Shown here piece by piece: positions 44,222-53,263 of a stretch of DNA of 64,000 nucleotides (position 1 is the stretch's first letter; each line of letters starts with the position of its first letter). A program made the position numbers and the translations under genes. Source of the DNA: Verrucomicrobiota bacterium. GTDB taxonomy: Bacteria > Verrucomicrobiota > Verrucomicrobiia > Limisphaerales > UBA1319. The stretch is taken from the NCBI GenBank assembly GCA_022711435.1, contig JAKLFB010000008.1, positions 105,167 through 169,166 on the forward strand, in the 5' to 3' direction. Under the pieces are notes generated by a model. It was not told where the DNA came from, made no database searches, and was given only the letters and a program-made list of their open reading frames with translations.

Positions 44222-44254
44222 AGGCCTGCCTGCGCCGCCCCGGCAGGCAGGCCT
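44222..44254. other. Long GC-rich palindrome between divergent genes
   Basis: AGGCCTGCCTGC (44222-44233) pairs perfectly with GCAGGCAGGCCT (44243-44254), with a 9-nt loop. It lies in the 260-bp gap between the HAD gene and glcD, which diverge. There is no U-run, so it is not an intrinsic terminator. It might be a REP-like palindrome or a regulator site. Confidence 0.5.
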
Positions 44255-44373
44255 CAAGCGGCGTGACATATGACGTTGTGTATAGCTCGCGAACGATTGC
44301 CGGCCCCCGCCCTGCGGGCTTGACCCTTCGGGCCGGTTCCCGCATCCTTCCGGCCGCAAATAGGATCGAACAT

Positions 44374-45774
44374 ATGTCGTTGGCCGAGCCCATCCTCACC
44401 GAGCTGCGCCGGATCGCCGGTCCCGCGCAGGTTCTGACCCAAACCGAAGATCTGTTGCCCTACGCCTTTGACGGGACGGCGGGGCACCATCAGATGCCCG
44501 AAGCCGTGGTCTTTCCCCAGACGACCGGGCAGGTGTCGGCCATCGTGAAGCTGGCGGGGAAGAACCGCCTCCCGATCGTGACCCGGGGCACGGGCACCGG
44601 GCTGAGCGGGGGCAGCGTTCCGGTGCCCAGCGGCCTGGTGGTCTGCCTGGCCAAGATGGATCGGATCCTCGAGCTGGACCGGAAGAACCTGACGCTGCGG
44701 GCCGAGGCTGGCGCCACGACCCAGGCGATCGCCGATGCCGCCCAGGATGCCAACCTCTTTTATCCGCCGGATCCCGGATCGATGCGGATCTCGACGATCG
44801 GGGGCAACGTGGCCGAGAACTCGGGCGGCTTGCGCGGCCTCAAGTACGGGGTGACGCGCAACTACGTCATGGGGCTCGAGGTGGTCCTGGCCAGCGGCGA
44901 AGCCATCTGGCTGGGCAACAAGTGCGTCAAGGACGTTGCCGGATTCTCGCTCAAGGACCTGTTCATCGGATCGGAGGGCACGCTGGGCATCGTGACGCAG
45001 GTTCTGCTCCGGCTGATCCCGCTGCCGGCTGCCAAGCGCACCATGCTGGCCGTGTTCGACCGGATGGACCAGGCGGCAGAGACCGTCTCGGCGATCATCG
45101 CCGCCCACATCATCCCCTGCACGCTCGAGTTTCTGGATCGGACCACGATCGCCTGCGTCGAGGATTACGCGCACATCGGCCTGCCGCTGGACTGCGACGC
45201 GATCCTGCTGATGGAGACCGACGGGCACGCCGCGGTGGTGGCGGAGGAGGCTGATCGGATGGCGGCGATCTGCCGCCAGAACGGCAGCCGCGAGGTGCGC
45301 GTGGCCCGGGACGAGCAGGAGTCCGTCCAGCTGGCCAGCGCGCGCCGCACCGCGTTCTCCGCGCTGGCGCGAATCGGCCCGACGACCATCCTCGAGGACG
45401 CCACCGTGCCGCGCAGCGAGCTGGCCCCCATGGTCCGGTTCATCCAGGCCACCGCCCAGAAGCATCGGCTCCGCATCGGCACCTTCGGCCACATGGGCGA
45501 CGGCAATCTCCATCCCACCGTCCTCACCAACGAGCGCGACCGCGAGGAGATGGAGCGTGTCGAGGAGGCGTTCGCCGAGATCTTCGCCGAGGCGATCCGC
45601 CTGGGCGGCACCATCACCGGCGAGCACGGTGTGGGCCTCGCCAAGAAGGGCATCCTCCCGCAATCGGTCGGCCGGGAATCCCTCGAGGTCATGCGCCAGC
45701 TCCGCCGCACGCTCGATCCGCTCGGCATCCTCAATCCCGGCAAGATGTTCGACGCATCGGAGCCGCGGCCATGA
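44374..45774 (+). CDS. glcD: FAD-linked glycolate/D-lactate oxidase subunit (GlcD family)
   Basis: 466 residues from MSLAEPILTELRR at 44374; the frame upstream is open but non-homologous. FAD_binding_4: PEAVVFPQTTGQVSAIVKLA, PIVTRGTGTGLSGGSVP, YPPDPGSMRISTIGGNVAENSGGLRGLKYG. The FAD-oxidase C domain shows HMGDGNLHPTVL and GTITGEHGVGLAKKG. It oxidises a 2-hydroxy acid such as glycolate or D-lactate. ATGA overlap (45771-45774) with the Fe-S gene that follows, as in glcDF operons. A GlcE subunit is not present. Confidence 0.92.
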   Translation: MSLAEPILTELRRIAGPAQVLTQTEDLLPYAFDGTAGHHQMPEAVVFPQTTGQVSAIVKLAGKNRLPIVTRGTGTGLSGGSVPVPSGLVVCLAKMDRILELDRKNLTLRAEAGATTQAIADAAQDANLFYPPDPGSMRISTIGGNVAENSGGLRGLKYGVTRNYVMGLEVVLASGEAIWLGNKCVKDVAGFSLKDLFIGSEGTLGIVTQVLLRLIPLPAAKRTMLAVFDRMDQAAETVSAIIAAHIIPCTLEFLDRTTIACVEDYAHIGLPLDCDAILLMETDGHAAVVAEEADRMAAICRQNGSREVRVARDEQESVQLASARRTAFSALARIGPTTILEDATVPRSELAPMVRFIQATAQKHRLRIGTFGHMGDGNLHPTVLTNERDREEMERVEEAFAEIFAEAIRLGGTITGEHGVGLAKKGILPQSVGRESLEVMRQLRRTLDPLGILNPGKMFDASEPRP

Positions 45775-47153
45775 ATGACACCGCCGTCTCGCCGCATGGC
45801 GCCCCTGCAGCGGCCACGTTCCTGCACGGGCTGGATTACTCGGTCGTGCAGCAATGCATGCACTGCGGGCTCTGCCTGCCGACGTGCCCGACCTATGTGG
45901 CGACGCGCGAGGAGCGCCACAGCCCCCGGGGCCGGATCGCCCTGGCTCGAGCCATCGCCGACGACCGGATCCCCCTGACCCGAGCCTTCGCCGAGGAGAT
46001 GTATTTCTGCCTGGGCTGCCTGGCCTGCACGTCCGCCTGCCCCGCCGGGGTGAACTATGCCGAGATCTTCGAGCACGCCCGGGCCGAGACCGAGCGCCGC
46101 GGGCTGCTGCGCTCGCCGCTGCGCAACTTCATCCGCTGGCTGACGGTCAAATGGCTCTTCATGGACCTGCGCCGCCTGCTGTTCGTGGGGCGCCTCATCC
46201 GTCTCTACCAGCGGATCGGCCTGCAGTCCCTGCTCCGGCGCAGCGGCGTGCTCCGGCTCCTGCCGGCCCGGCTGCGCGGCCTCGAGGCGCTCACGCCGGA
46301 CATCCCCCGCAAGTTCTCGGCCCAGCTCATCGCGCCGGTGACGCCTCCCTGGGGGCGCCGGCGCTACCGGGTGGCGCTGCTGACCGGCTGCGCCCAGGAC
46401 CTCATCTTCAGCGAGATCAACCGCGACACGGCCGAAGTCCTCGCCCGCTGCGGATGCGAGGTCGTCACGCCCCCCCGCCAGCACTGCTGCGGCTCGCTCC
46501 ACGGCCACAACGGCGAGCGCGATCTCGCCTGCGAGCTCGCTCGGCGCAACATCGACCAGTTCCCGCCCGACCAGTTCGACGCCATCATCAGCAACGCCGG
46601 CGGGTGCGGATCGCACCTCAAGCATTATCAGAAGCTGCTCGAGGACGATCCGATCTACCGCGATCGGGCCGGCCAATGGGATGCCAAGCTCAAGGACATC
46701 CACGAATGGCTCGCCGGCATCGGGCTCGAGCCCGTGCCGCCCCACCAGGCCCCGCGCCAGACCGTCACCTACCACGAGTCCTGCCATCTCTGCCACGGGC
46801 AGAAGATCAGCCGCCCGCCCCGCGAGATCCTCCGCGCCATCCCCGGCCTCGAGCTGGTCGAGCTGCCCGAAAGCAACTGGTGCTGCGGCAGCGCCGGCAT
46901 CTACAACATCATCCACCCCGACATGGCTGAGCAGCTGCTCGAGCGGAAGATCCGCAACATCCGATCCACCGGGGCGGCGATTGTCGCCAACGGCAACTCC
47001 GGGTGCCTCCTGCAGCTGATCAACGGCATCAAGCAGCGCGGCCTCGACATCCGCGTCGCCCATCCGGTCACCCTTCTGGCCGAGGCCTACCGCCGGGCCG
47101 ATGCCCAATCGAGCAAGCCCCCCGCCGTCCAGGTTTCGGCCCCGGCGGCGTAG
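45771..47153 (+). CDS. glcF: Glycolate oxidase iron-sulfur subunit (GlcF family)
   Basis: 460 residues. Two [4Fe-4S] motifs near the N-terminus: CMHCGLCLPTCPTY and CLGCLACTSACPAG. Two CCG domains follow, each with a CCG triad: PPRQHCCGSLHGHNG and ESNWCCGSAGIYN. It passes electrons from the FAD subunit to the quinone pool at the membrane. Hydrophobic/arginine-rich helix after the ferredoxin part (LRNFIRWLTVKWLFMDLRRLLF) could contact the membrane. Coupled to glcD. The metG start is 86 nt downstream. Confidence 0.92.
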   Translation: MNDTAVSPHGAPAAATFLHGLDYSVVQQCMHCGLCLPTCPTYVATREERHSPRGRIALARAIADDRIPLTRAFAEEMYFCLGCLACTSACPAGVNYAEIFEHARAETERRGLLRSPLRNFIRWLTVKWLFMDLRRLLFVGRLIRLYQRIGLQSLLRRSGVLRLLPARLRGLEALTPDIPRKFSAQLIAPVTPPWGRRRYRVALLTGCAQDLIFSEINRDTAEVLARCGCEVVTPPRQHCCGSLHGHNGERDLACELARRNIDQFPPDQFDAIISNAGGCGSHLKHYQKLLEDDPIYRDRAGQWDAKLKDIHEWLAGIGLEPVPPHQAPRQTVTYHESCHLCHGQKISRPPREILRAIPGLELVELPESNWCCGSAGIYNIIHPDMAEQLLERKIRNIRSTGAAIVANGNSGCLLQLINGIKQRGLDIRVAHPVTLLAEAYRRADAQSSKPPAVQVSAPAA

Positions 47154-47239
47154 GCGATGCGGCGGGCCGGATCCGGCGCGCGCGCGTGCGGAGAGCGCCA
47201 TTGCCATCCGGCGCCGGGTGGCGCACACTGGGCGGCGCC

Positions 47240-48805
47240 ATGAGCAAACGGTTTTACCTGACCACGGCCATCGACTATGTCAATGGCCAGCCGCATCTGG
47301 GCCACGCCTACGAGAAGATCATCACCGATGTGATGGCGCGAGCGCGGCGCAGCATGGGAGAGCAGGTCTTTTTCCTGACCGGCGTGGACGAGCACGGCCA
47401 GAAGGTGCAGCAGACGGCCCAGGCGGAGGGGCGGACGCCCCAGGATTACTGCGAGGGGCTGGCAGAGGTCTGGCGGCAGTTCGCCAGCCGGCTCGAGCTC
47501 AGCCATGACGATTTCGTCCGCACCTCCGAGCCCCGGCACCAGGAGGCCGTCCAGGCTATCCTCCGCAAGCTCTGGGCCGCAGGCCATTTCTACAAGGATC
47601 AATACTCCGGATTCTACTCGACCAAGGAGGAGACCTTCCTGACGGAGAAGGACCGCCGTGCGGACGGCACGTTCGATCCGATCTACGGCCCGGTGACCGA
47701 GCTGGTCGAGGAGAACTACTACTTCCGGCTGGGGGCGCATCAGGAGTGGCTGATCGGGCACATCGAGGCGCACCCCGAGTTCATCTATCCGGAGATCCGG
47801 CGCAACGAGGTGCTGGGGTTTCTGCGGCATCACAAGCTCGAGGATCTGTGCGTGACGCGGCCTGCGGCCCGGCTGAGCTGGGGCATCCCGGTCCCGTTCG
47901 ACCCGGCCTACGTGACCTATGTCTGGTTCGATGCGCTGTCGAACTACGTGACGGTGCCGGCCGCGCTCGGGGATCCGCTGGTGAGCCGCGCGCTGGCGGG
48001 GCATGGGGCGCTGCCCGCGCCGGGATCCCTCGAGCTGTGGCCGGCCGATGTGCAGGTGATCGGGAAGGACATTCTCAAGTTTCACGCGGTCTACTGGCCG
48101 ATCATGCTCAGGGCGATGGAGCTGCCTCTGCCGCGGCAGCTCGTGGTCCATGGCTGGTGGCAGAAGGAAGGCCAGAAGATGAGCAAGAGCACCGGCAATA
48201 TCGTGGACCCGCTCGCCGTGGTGGGCGAGTGGGGCGTCGATGCCTTCCGGTATTATGTGGTCCGCGAGCTCGATGTGGGCCCGGACGGCAACTGGACCGA
48301 CAGCGGCTTCGCGGCGCGGTATCAGGCCGTCCTGGCCAACGGGCTCGGGAACCTCGTGAACCGCTCGCTCTCGATGCTCAAGCGCTACCGCCAAGGGATC
48401 GTGCCACCGGCAGGATCGGACCTGGCGGGCGAGGCCGATGCAGCGGTCCGGCAGACCATCGCCCACCTCCGCGCCAGCGAGATCCAGTCAGCCCTCCTGC
48501 GCATCGAGGGGCTGATGGTCCGCGCCAACCAGTATGTGGACCAGACGGCTCCCTTCAAGCTGGCGAAGGACCCCGCCCAGGCGGGGCGGCTGGATGGCGT
48601 GCTCTACTGCCTGGCGGAGACGTGCCGGGTGCTGGCGGTCTTGCTCTGGCCGTTTCTGCCCGGGACGGCCAGCCGGATCTACCGGCAGCTGGGGCTGGCG
48701 GAGACGCCGGATCGGTTCGCAGCCGCCGGCTGGGGCGGGCTGCCCTCCGGCCATCGGATCGGGGATCCTGCCCCGCTCTTCCCCCGCAAGGATCAGCCCG
48801 GATGA
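47240..48805 (+). CDS. metG: Methionyl-tRNA synthetase
   Basis: 521 residues from MSKRFYLTTAIDYVNG at 47240; the longer frame from 47003 only mirrors glcF. Class I motifs are HLGH (in NGQPHLGHAYE) and KMSKS (GQKMSKSTGNIVDP). The connective peptide reads FYSTKEETFLTEKDRRADGTFDPIYGPV and lacks the zinc-knuckle cysteines. The C-terminal tRNA-binding (EMAP/Trbp111-like) domain is also missing. This compact, zinc-free type occurs in several bacteria. It charges initiator and elongator tRNA-Met. Overlaps xerC as ATGA (48802-48805). Confidence 0.94.
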   Translation: MSKRFYLTTAIDYVNGQPHLGHAYEKIITDVMARARRSMGEQVFFLTGVDEHGQKVQQTAQAEGRTPQDYCEGLAEVWRQFASRLELSHDDFVRTSEPRHQEAVQAILRKLWAAGHFYKDQYSGFYSTKEETFLTEKDRRADGTFDPIYGPVTELVEENYYFRLGAHQEWLIGHIEAHPEFIYPEIRRNEVLGFLRHHKLEDLCVTRPAARLSWGIPVPFDPAYVTYVWFDALSNYVTVPAALGDPLVSRALAGHGALPAPGSLELWPADVQVIGKDILKFHAVYWPIMLRAMELPLPRQLVVHGWWQKEGQKMSKSTGNIVDPLAVVGEWGVDAFRYYVVRELDVGPDGNWTDSGFAARYQAVLANGLGNLVNRSLSMLKRYRQGIVPPAGSDLAGEADAAVRQTIAHLRASEIQSALLRIEGLMVRANQYVDQTAPFKLAKDPAQAGRLDGVLYCLAETCRVLAVLLWPFLPGTASRIYRQLGLAETPDRFAAAGWGGLPSGHRIGDPAPLFPRKDQPG

Positions 48806-49803
48806 ACCCCCCGCGGCTCCCGAGCCAGGACCATCCCCCGGACGCCCCCGCGATCGACCGATGGGCGGCCGCCTTCCTCGATCATCTCTCATCGGCCCGA
48901 GGCGCTTCCGCCTACACGGTGCGCAATTACCGTCAGGCCCTGATCGAGTTCAGCCAATGGCGCCGGACCGAGCACGGGGCCGCGCCCGACTGGGCCACCC
49001 TCCAGCGAGACGATTTCCGGGCCTACGTCCGGTTCCTGGGGCGCCGGCGGATCGAGCGCGCCGGGATCCAGCTCCGGTTCTCCGCCCTGCGATCGCTCTA
49101 TCGATTCCTGATCGAGCGCGGCGTGGTTCGGATGTCGCCGATCCGGAACGTGGCTCTGCCGCGCCGGGAGAAGAGGTTGCCGCGATTCCTGACCGTGGCG
49201 CAGATGCAGGCCCTGGTCGACGCGCCGCTGGCCCAGCTCCAGGCCTGGGCCGGCCGGGAGCGGGCGTCGGAGCGCCGGGCATGCCTGCGCGACGCCGCGC
49301 TGCTGGAAACGGTCTACTCCTGCGGCCTGCGGATCAGCGAGGCCTGCGCTTTGAGGGCCGAGGATATCGACGAGGCCGGCCAGATGATCCGGGTGCGGGG
49401 CAAGGGAGGCAAGGAGCGGCTCGTGCCGATCGGGGCGCCGGCGCTGGCGGCCATCGACCGCTACTGGCACGCCCTGCCCGATCGGCCGGCGGGACGCATG
49501 CCCGCCTTCCTCGGCCGGTCCAGCCCCGCCCGCCCGCCATCCCCCCGCGTGATTCAGTTGCGGCTCAAGCGATACCTCGCGCGCGCCGGGCTGGATCCGG
49601 ACCTGACGCCGCACAAGCTGCGGCACAGCTTCGCGACGCACCTGCTCGATGGAGGGGCGGATCTGCGCAGCGTGCAGGAGTTGCTGGGGCATGCCCACCT
49701 GGCCACCACCCAGATCTACACCCACGTCACCACCGAACGCCTCAAGCGGATCTACGATCAAACCCATCCTCGATCCGGCAGCGATCCCGCCTCGCAGCCA
49801 TAA
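48802..49803 (+). CDS. xerC: Tyrosine recombinase XerC/XerD-like
   Basis: 333 residues. An N-terminal SAM-like core-binding domain (WAAAFLDHLSSARGASAYTVRNYRQ) precedes the catalytic domain. The R-K-H-R-H-Y set is visible: SCGLRISEACALR, GKGGKER, TPHKLRHSFATHLLDGGA, LLGHAHLATTQIYTHV. This family resolves chromosome dimers at dif or integrates elements. Because it follows metG by an ATGA overlap in a housekeeping run, Xer function is more likely than a phage integrase. Remarkably its TAA stop (49801-49803) is also the left target duplication of repeat copy C. Confidence 0.9.
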   Translation: MNPPRLPSQDHPPDAPAIDRWAAAFLDHLSSARGASAYTVRNYRQALIEFSQWRRTEHGAAPDWATLQRDDFRAYVRFLGRRRIERAGIQLRFSALRSLYRFLIERGVVRMSPIRNVALPRREKRLPRFLTVAQMQALVDAPLAQLQAWAGRERASERRACLRDAALLETVYSCGLRISEACALRAEDIDEAGQMIRVRGKGGKERLVPIGAPALAAIDRYWHALPDRPAGRMPAFLGRSSPARPPSPRVIQLRLKRYLARAGLDPDLTPHKLRHSFATHLLDGGADLRSVQELLGHAHLATTQIYTHVTTERLKRIYDQTHPRSGSDPASQP

Positions 49804-50078
49804 GGGTCTGTGCAAAAATTACTTCCGATTTTGGCGGGAGCGCCGCCGGGCCCGATGCGAGGCGCAAGGGAGGGAGTGTATCCCCTGCGATACTCGACCG
49901 ACCGAGCCACGAAGCAGATGGCCCGGCGCCGCCCCGCTCCGCAGGGCTGGGGGCCTTGGGCGCGCTGGCTTTGTTGCTCCTCGCTCACAGACCGCGCGGA
50001 TATGCTCACTCGTCGCGCCTTGCCAGCCCGCCCAATCCCCTCCAGCAAAATCGGAATTAATTTTTGCACAGACCCTAA
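49801..50078 (-). repeat. Dispersed MITE-like element, copy C (inverted orientation)
   Basis: Core 49804-50075, flanked by TAA on both sides (49801-49803 and 50076-50078). Orientation is opposite to copies A, B and D. The left TAA is the stop codon of xerC, so the insertion point is the stop codon itself and the duplication preserves translation termination. The remaining stretch to 50280 (about 200 bp) is very GC-rich and holds no gene that I can support. Confidence 0.9.
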
Positions 50079-50280
50079 GGGCCCGGGCTGCGGCCTCATG
50101 CCTCGACCGTGCGGCCGGCCTCGAGCCTGCCGCCCGCCAGGCGCTGCCTCCCGCGGCGCCCGCCGCGATGCCGCATTTTCTTGCGCCGCGGGCCGTGCGA
50201 GCCCAGAATGATGGCCGGCCGGCGCCGCGGCGGCGGCCGCCCGGCAGACGCGCGCACCTCGAGAGGAAGACGGTGACGAG

Positions 50281-50610
50281 ATGACACGACCGAACATGGG
50301 GATATGGGGGGCTCTGACGAAGGCGGTCTTCGTGCTGCTATTTCTGGCAGGGCTGCTGGCAGTCGCCGTGTGGTATTTGCCGGTGATCGAGAAGAGCGAG
50401 CGGTACCGCCACGAGATCCTGCGCCTGGAGCAGGAAATCGCCAAGGAGGAAGCCACGGCGCGCCACCTGAAGGCGGCGATCGTGTCGCTCCAGACCGACT
50501 CGAACGTCGTGGGGCGGCTGGGGCGGGAGCGCCTGGGGCTGGCGCGGCCGGAGGAGACGGTGATCCGGTTCGAGGCGCCCGCGGCGATCGACGCGGAGGC
50601 CGGCCCGTGA
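50281..50610 (+). CDS. ftsB: FtsB/DivIC-like septum formation initiator
   Basis: 109 residues. A single N-terminal membrane helix (ALTKAVFVLLFLAGLLAVAVWYLP) is followed by a heptad-rich coiled coil (YRHEILRLEQEIAKEEATARHLKAAIVSLQT) and the short VVGRLGRERLGLARPEETVIRF tail. This is the standard FtsB/DivIC layout. It links FtsL and FtsQ at the division site. A second ATG at 50296 would shorten it by five residues. Its stop abuts the frr stop (50610/50611) with no gap. Confidence 0.8.
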   Translation: MTRPNMGIWGALTKAVFVLLFLAGLLAVAVWYLPVIEKSERYRHEILRLEQEIAKEEATARHLKAAIVSLQTDSNVVGRLGRERLGLARPEETVIRFEAPAAIDAEAGP

Positions 50611-51171
50611 TCAGACGGTCATGATCTCTTTATCCTTGTGGGCGAGGTGCTCGTCGAGCTTGGCGATGGATTGATCGGTCAGCTTCTGGATCTCCTTCTC
50701 GGCGGCGGCGAGCTGGTCCTCGGTGATCGTGCCGGCCTTGGACTCTTTCTTGAGCTGCTCGATGGCCTCGCGGCGGACATGGCGGATCGCGACGCGGCCG
50801 TCCTCGGCCATCTTGCGGACGACCTTGATCAGCTCGGCCCGCCGCTCCTGGCTCAGCTCCGGCAGGACGATCCGGATCAGCTTCTTGTCGATGGCCGGGT
50901 TGAGCCCGAGGTTGCTTTTCTGAATGGCCTTCTCGATCGGATGCAGCATGCCGATGTCCCATGGCTGGATGAGGATGATCCGCGACTCCGGAGTGGTGAT
51001 TCCGGCCAGCTCGCGGATCCGCATCTGGCTGCCATACGCGTCGACCATGAGGTTCTCGACCAGCGTGGGCGAAGCCTTGCTGGTGCGCACGCCCCCGAAT
51101 TCGTGGTGAACGAACTCGGCGCTTTTCGTCATCTTATCCTCGGCTTCCAGGATGATGTCGTCGATGCTCAT
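50611..51171 (-). CDS. frr: Ribosome recycling factor
   Basis: 186 residues, normal length. It splits the post-termination ribosome with EF-G. Recognised by EFVHHEFGGVRTSKASPTLVENLMVDAYGS (the FxxxLxxIRTGRASPxLLDxIxV region), ITTPESRIILIQPWD, IEKAIQKSNLGLNPAIDKKLIRIVLPELSQERR and the coiled-coil tail. pyrH is 55 nt upstream on the same strand, the usual pyrH-frr order. It meets ftsB end to end. Confidence 0.96.
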   Translation of the reverse strand: MSIDDIILEAEDKMTKSAEFVHHEFGGVRTSKASPTLVENLMVDAYGSQMRIRELAGITTPESRIILIQPWDIGMLHPIEKAIQKSNLGLNPAIDKKLIRIVLPELSQERRAELIKVVRKMAEDGRVAIRHVRREAIEQLKKESKAGTITEDQLAAAEKEIQKLTDQSIAKLDEHLAHKDKEIMTV

Positions 51172-51226
51172 ATGAATGGGTGCGGGGGTTGACCGAAAAC
51201 AGGGTTGGATCGGAAAGGAGTGGGTT

Positions 51227-52072
<846 letters not shown>

Positions 52073-52075
52073 CTA

Positions 52076-53263
52076 TTATTTCATCCGCCGCCATGCGGCG
52101 ACGAACATCCCGTTGCCGGGCGTTGCGGGCGGGCCCAGCCAGAGCCGGGCCCCCTGCGGACGCCCCCCGCCGGCGGGATCCGGGATGGGCCACGGCTCGA
52201 AGCCAGGATGGGCCTGCTCGAAGCGATCCGCCACGCCGGCAGTCTCCGATCGAGTGAGGGTGCAGACGGCATAGATGAGGCGCCCGCCCGGGCGGAGAGC
52301 GGCGGCGGCGGTGGCCAGCAGATGCCCCTGCAGCCGGGCCAGCTCGTCGACATCGGCCGGGCCCGTGGTCCAGCGCGCCTGAGGATTCCGCTGCCAGGTG
52401 CCCACCCCGCTGCACGGGGCGTCGACCAGCACGCCGGCAAAGCGCGTGCGCAAGGCCGGTTCAGGCGGGCTGCGCCAGACCCGCAACCGGCAGTTGAAAA
52501 GCCGGGCGCGCGCGGCTCGGCGCCGGAGCCGGTCCAGCCGCCAGCCAGCCCGGTCCGTCGCCCAGACCAGGCCCCGGTTCTGCATCAGGTCGGCCAGGTG
52601 CAGTGTCTTGCCGCCTTCGCCGGCGCAGACGTCCCACCACGCGGCGCCGGGCTCGGGCTGGCAGATCAAGCCGACAACCTGCGAGCTCAAATCCTGGACC
52701 TCGAACTCGCCCGCCTGGAACTCGGGCGTGTGGAACAGGTCGGACGATCCGTGATAGGCGAGCGCGTCCTGCAGCGGGCCGGGGCCGGCAGGCCGGCAGT
52801 CGCCCAGCCGCCGGGCCAGGTCGGCGCCGCGCCCGGGCCGCGCCCGCAGCCAGACGGCCGGCGGCTGCTGCAGCGACTCCAGCCACGGCCGGCTCACCTC
52901 GAGAGCGCCTTCGATCCAGCGCGGCACGATCCGCGCCAGGAGATCGCCGGGGAAATCGGCGGGGCTCTGCTGGAATCGATCCTGCAGCGCGGCTGCCCGA
53001 TCGAGCTGCTCGATCCGCGTCCATCGCGGTTCCAGGCATCCGCGCCAGCGGTAGTAATCCGTCACCCGGGCGACGACCGTCCGGGCCAGGTCCGGATCCT
53101 GCCGGGCGTGATCGCGCAGCACGTCGCGCAGAACCGCATCGGCCGGATGCTGGCGGTCGGCGCGCCGGATGACCTCGATCGCGATCGCCTGCCACGCGGC
53201 GATCGGCCGCGGACGGCGCTCGCCGGATCGGCGGCGCGGAGGGGATGGGCGCCGGGAGTTCAA
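52076..53263 (-). CDS. rsmB: 16S rRNA m5C967 methyltransferase (RsmB/Sun family)
   Basis: 395 residues if read from a TTG at 53263, which overlaps the aconitase stop as TTGA (53260-53263). An ATG-like frame start at 53344 exists but its extra residues only mirror aconitase. The NusB-like N-terminal domain ([25 protein letters not shown]) precedes the Rossmann MTase. Motifs: [37 protein letters not shown] (catalytic PC motif) and [13 protein letters not shown] (TC-type motif). It methylates a cytosine in 16S rRNA. The TTG choice is my judgment from spacing. Confidence 0.85.
   Translation of the reverse strand: MNSRRPSPPRRRSGERRPRPIAAWQAIAIEVIRRADRQHPADAVLRDVLRDHARQDPDLARTVVARVTDYYRWRGCLEPRWTRIEQLDRAAALQDRFQQSPADFPGDLLARIVPRWIEGALEVSRPWLESLQQPPAVWLRARPGRGADLARRLGDCRPAGPGPLQDALAYHGSSDLFHTPEFQAGEFEVQDLSSQVVGLICQPEPGAAWWDVCAGEGGKTLHLADLMQNRGLVWATDRAGWRLDRLRRRAARARLFNCRLRVWRSPPEPALRTRFAGVLVDAPCSGVGTWQRNPQARWTTGPADVDELARLQGHLLATAAAALRPGGRLIYAVCTLTRSETAGVADRFEQAHPGFEPWPIPDPAGGGRPQGARLWLGPPATPGNGMFVAAWRRMK

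Noticed and set aside
48802..49803. xerC as the integrase of the 60-64 kb prophage
   Set aside because: It is about 11 kb away on the far side of many housekeeping genes and translationally coupled to metG, so a chromosomal Xer role fits better.
50079..50280. Possible minus-strand ORF of 63 codons (MSSRHRLPLEVRAS...)
   Set aside because: Arg/Gly/Pro-rich low-complexity translation of very GC-rich DNA with no ribosome binding site; likely not coding.
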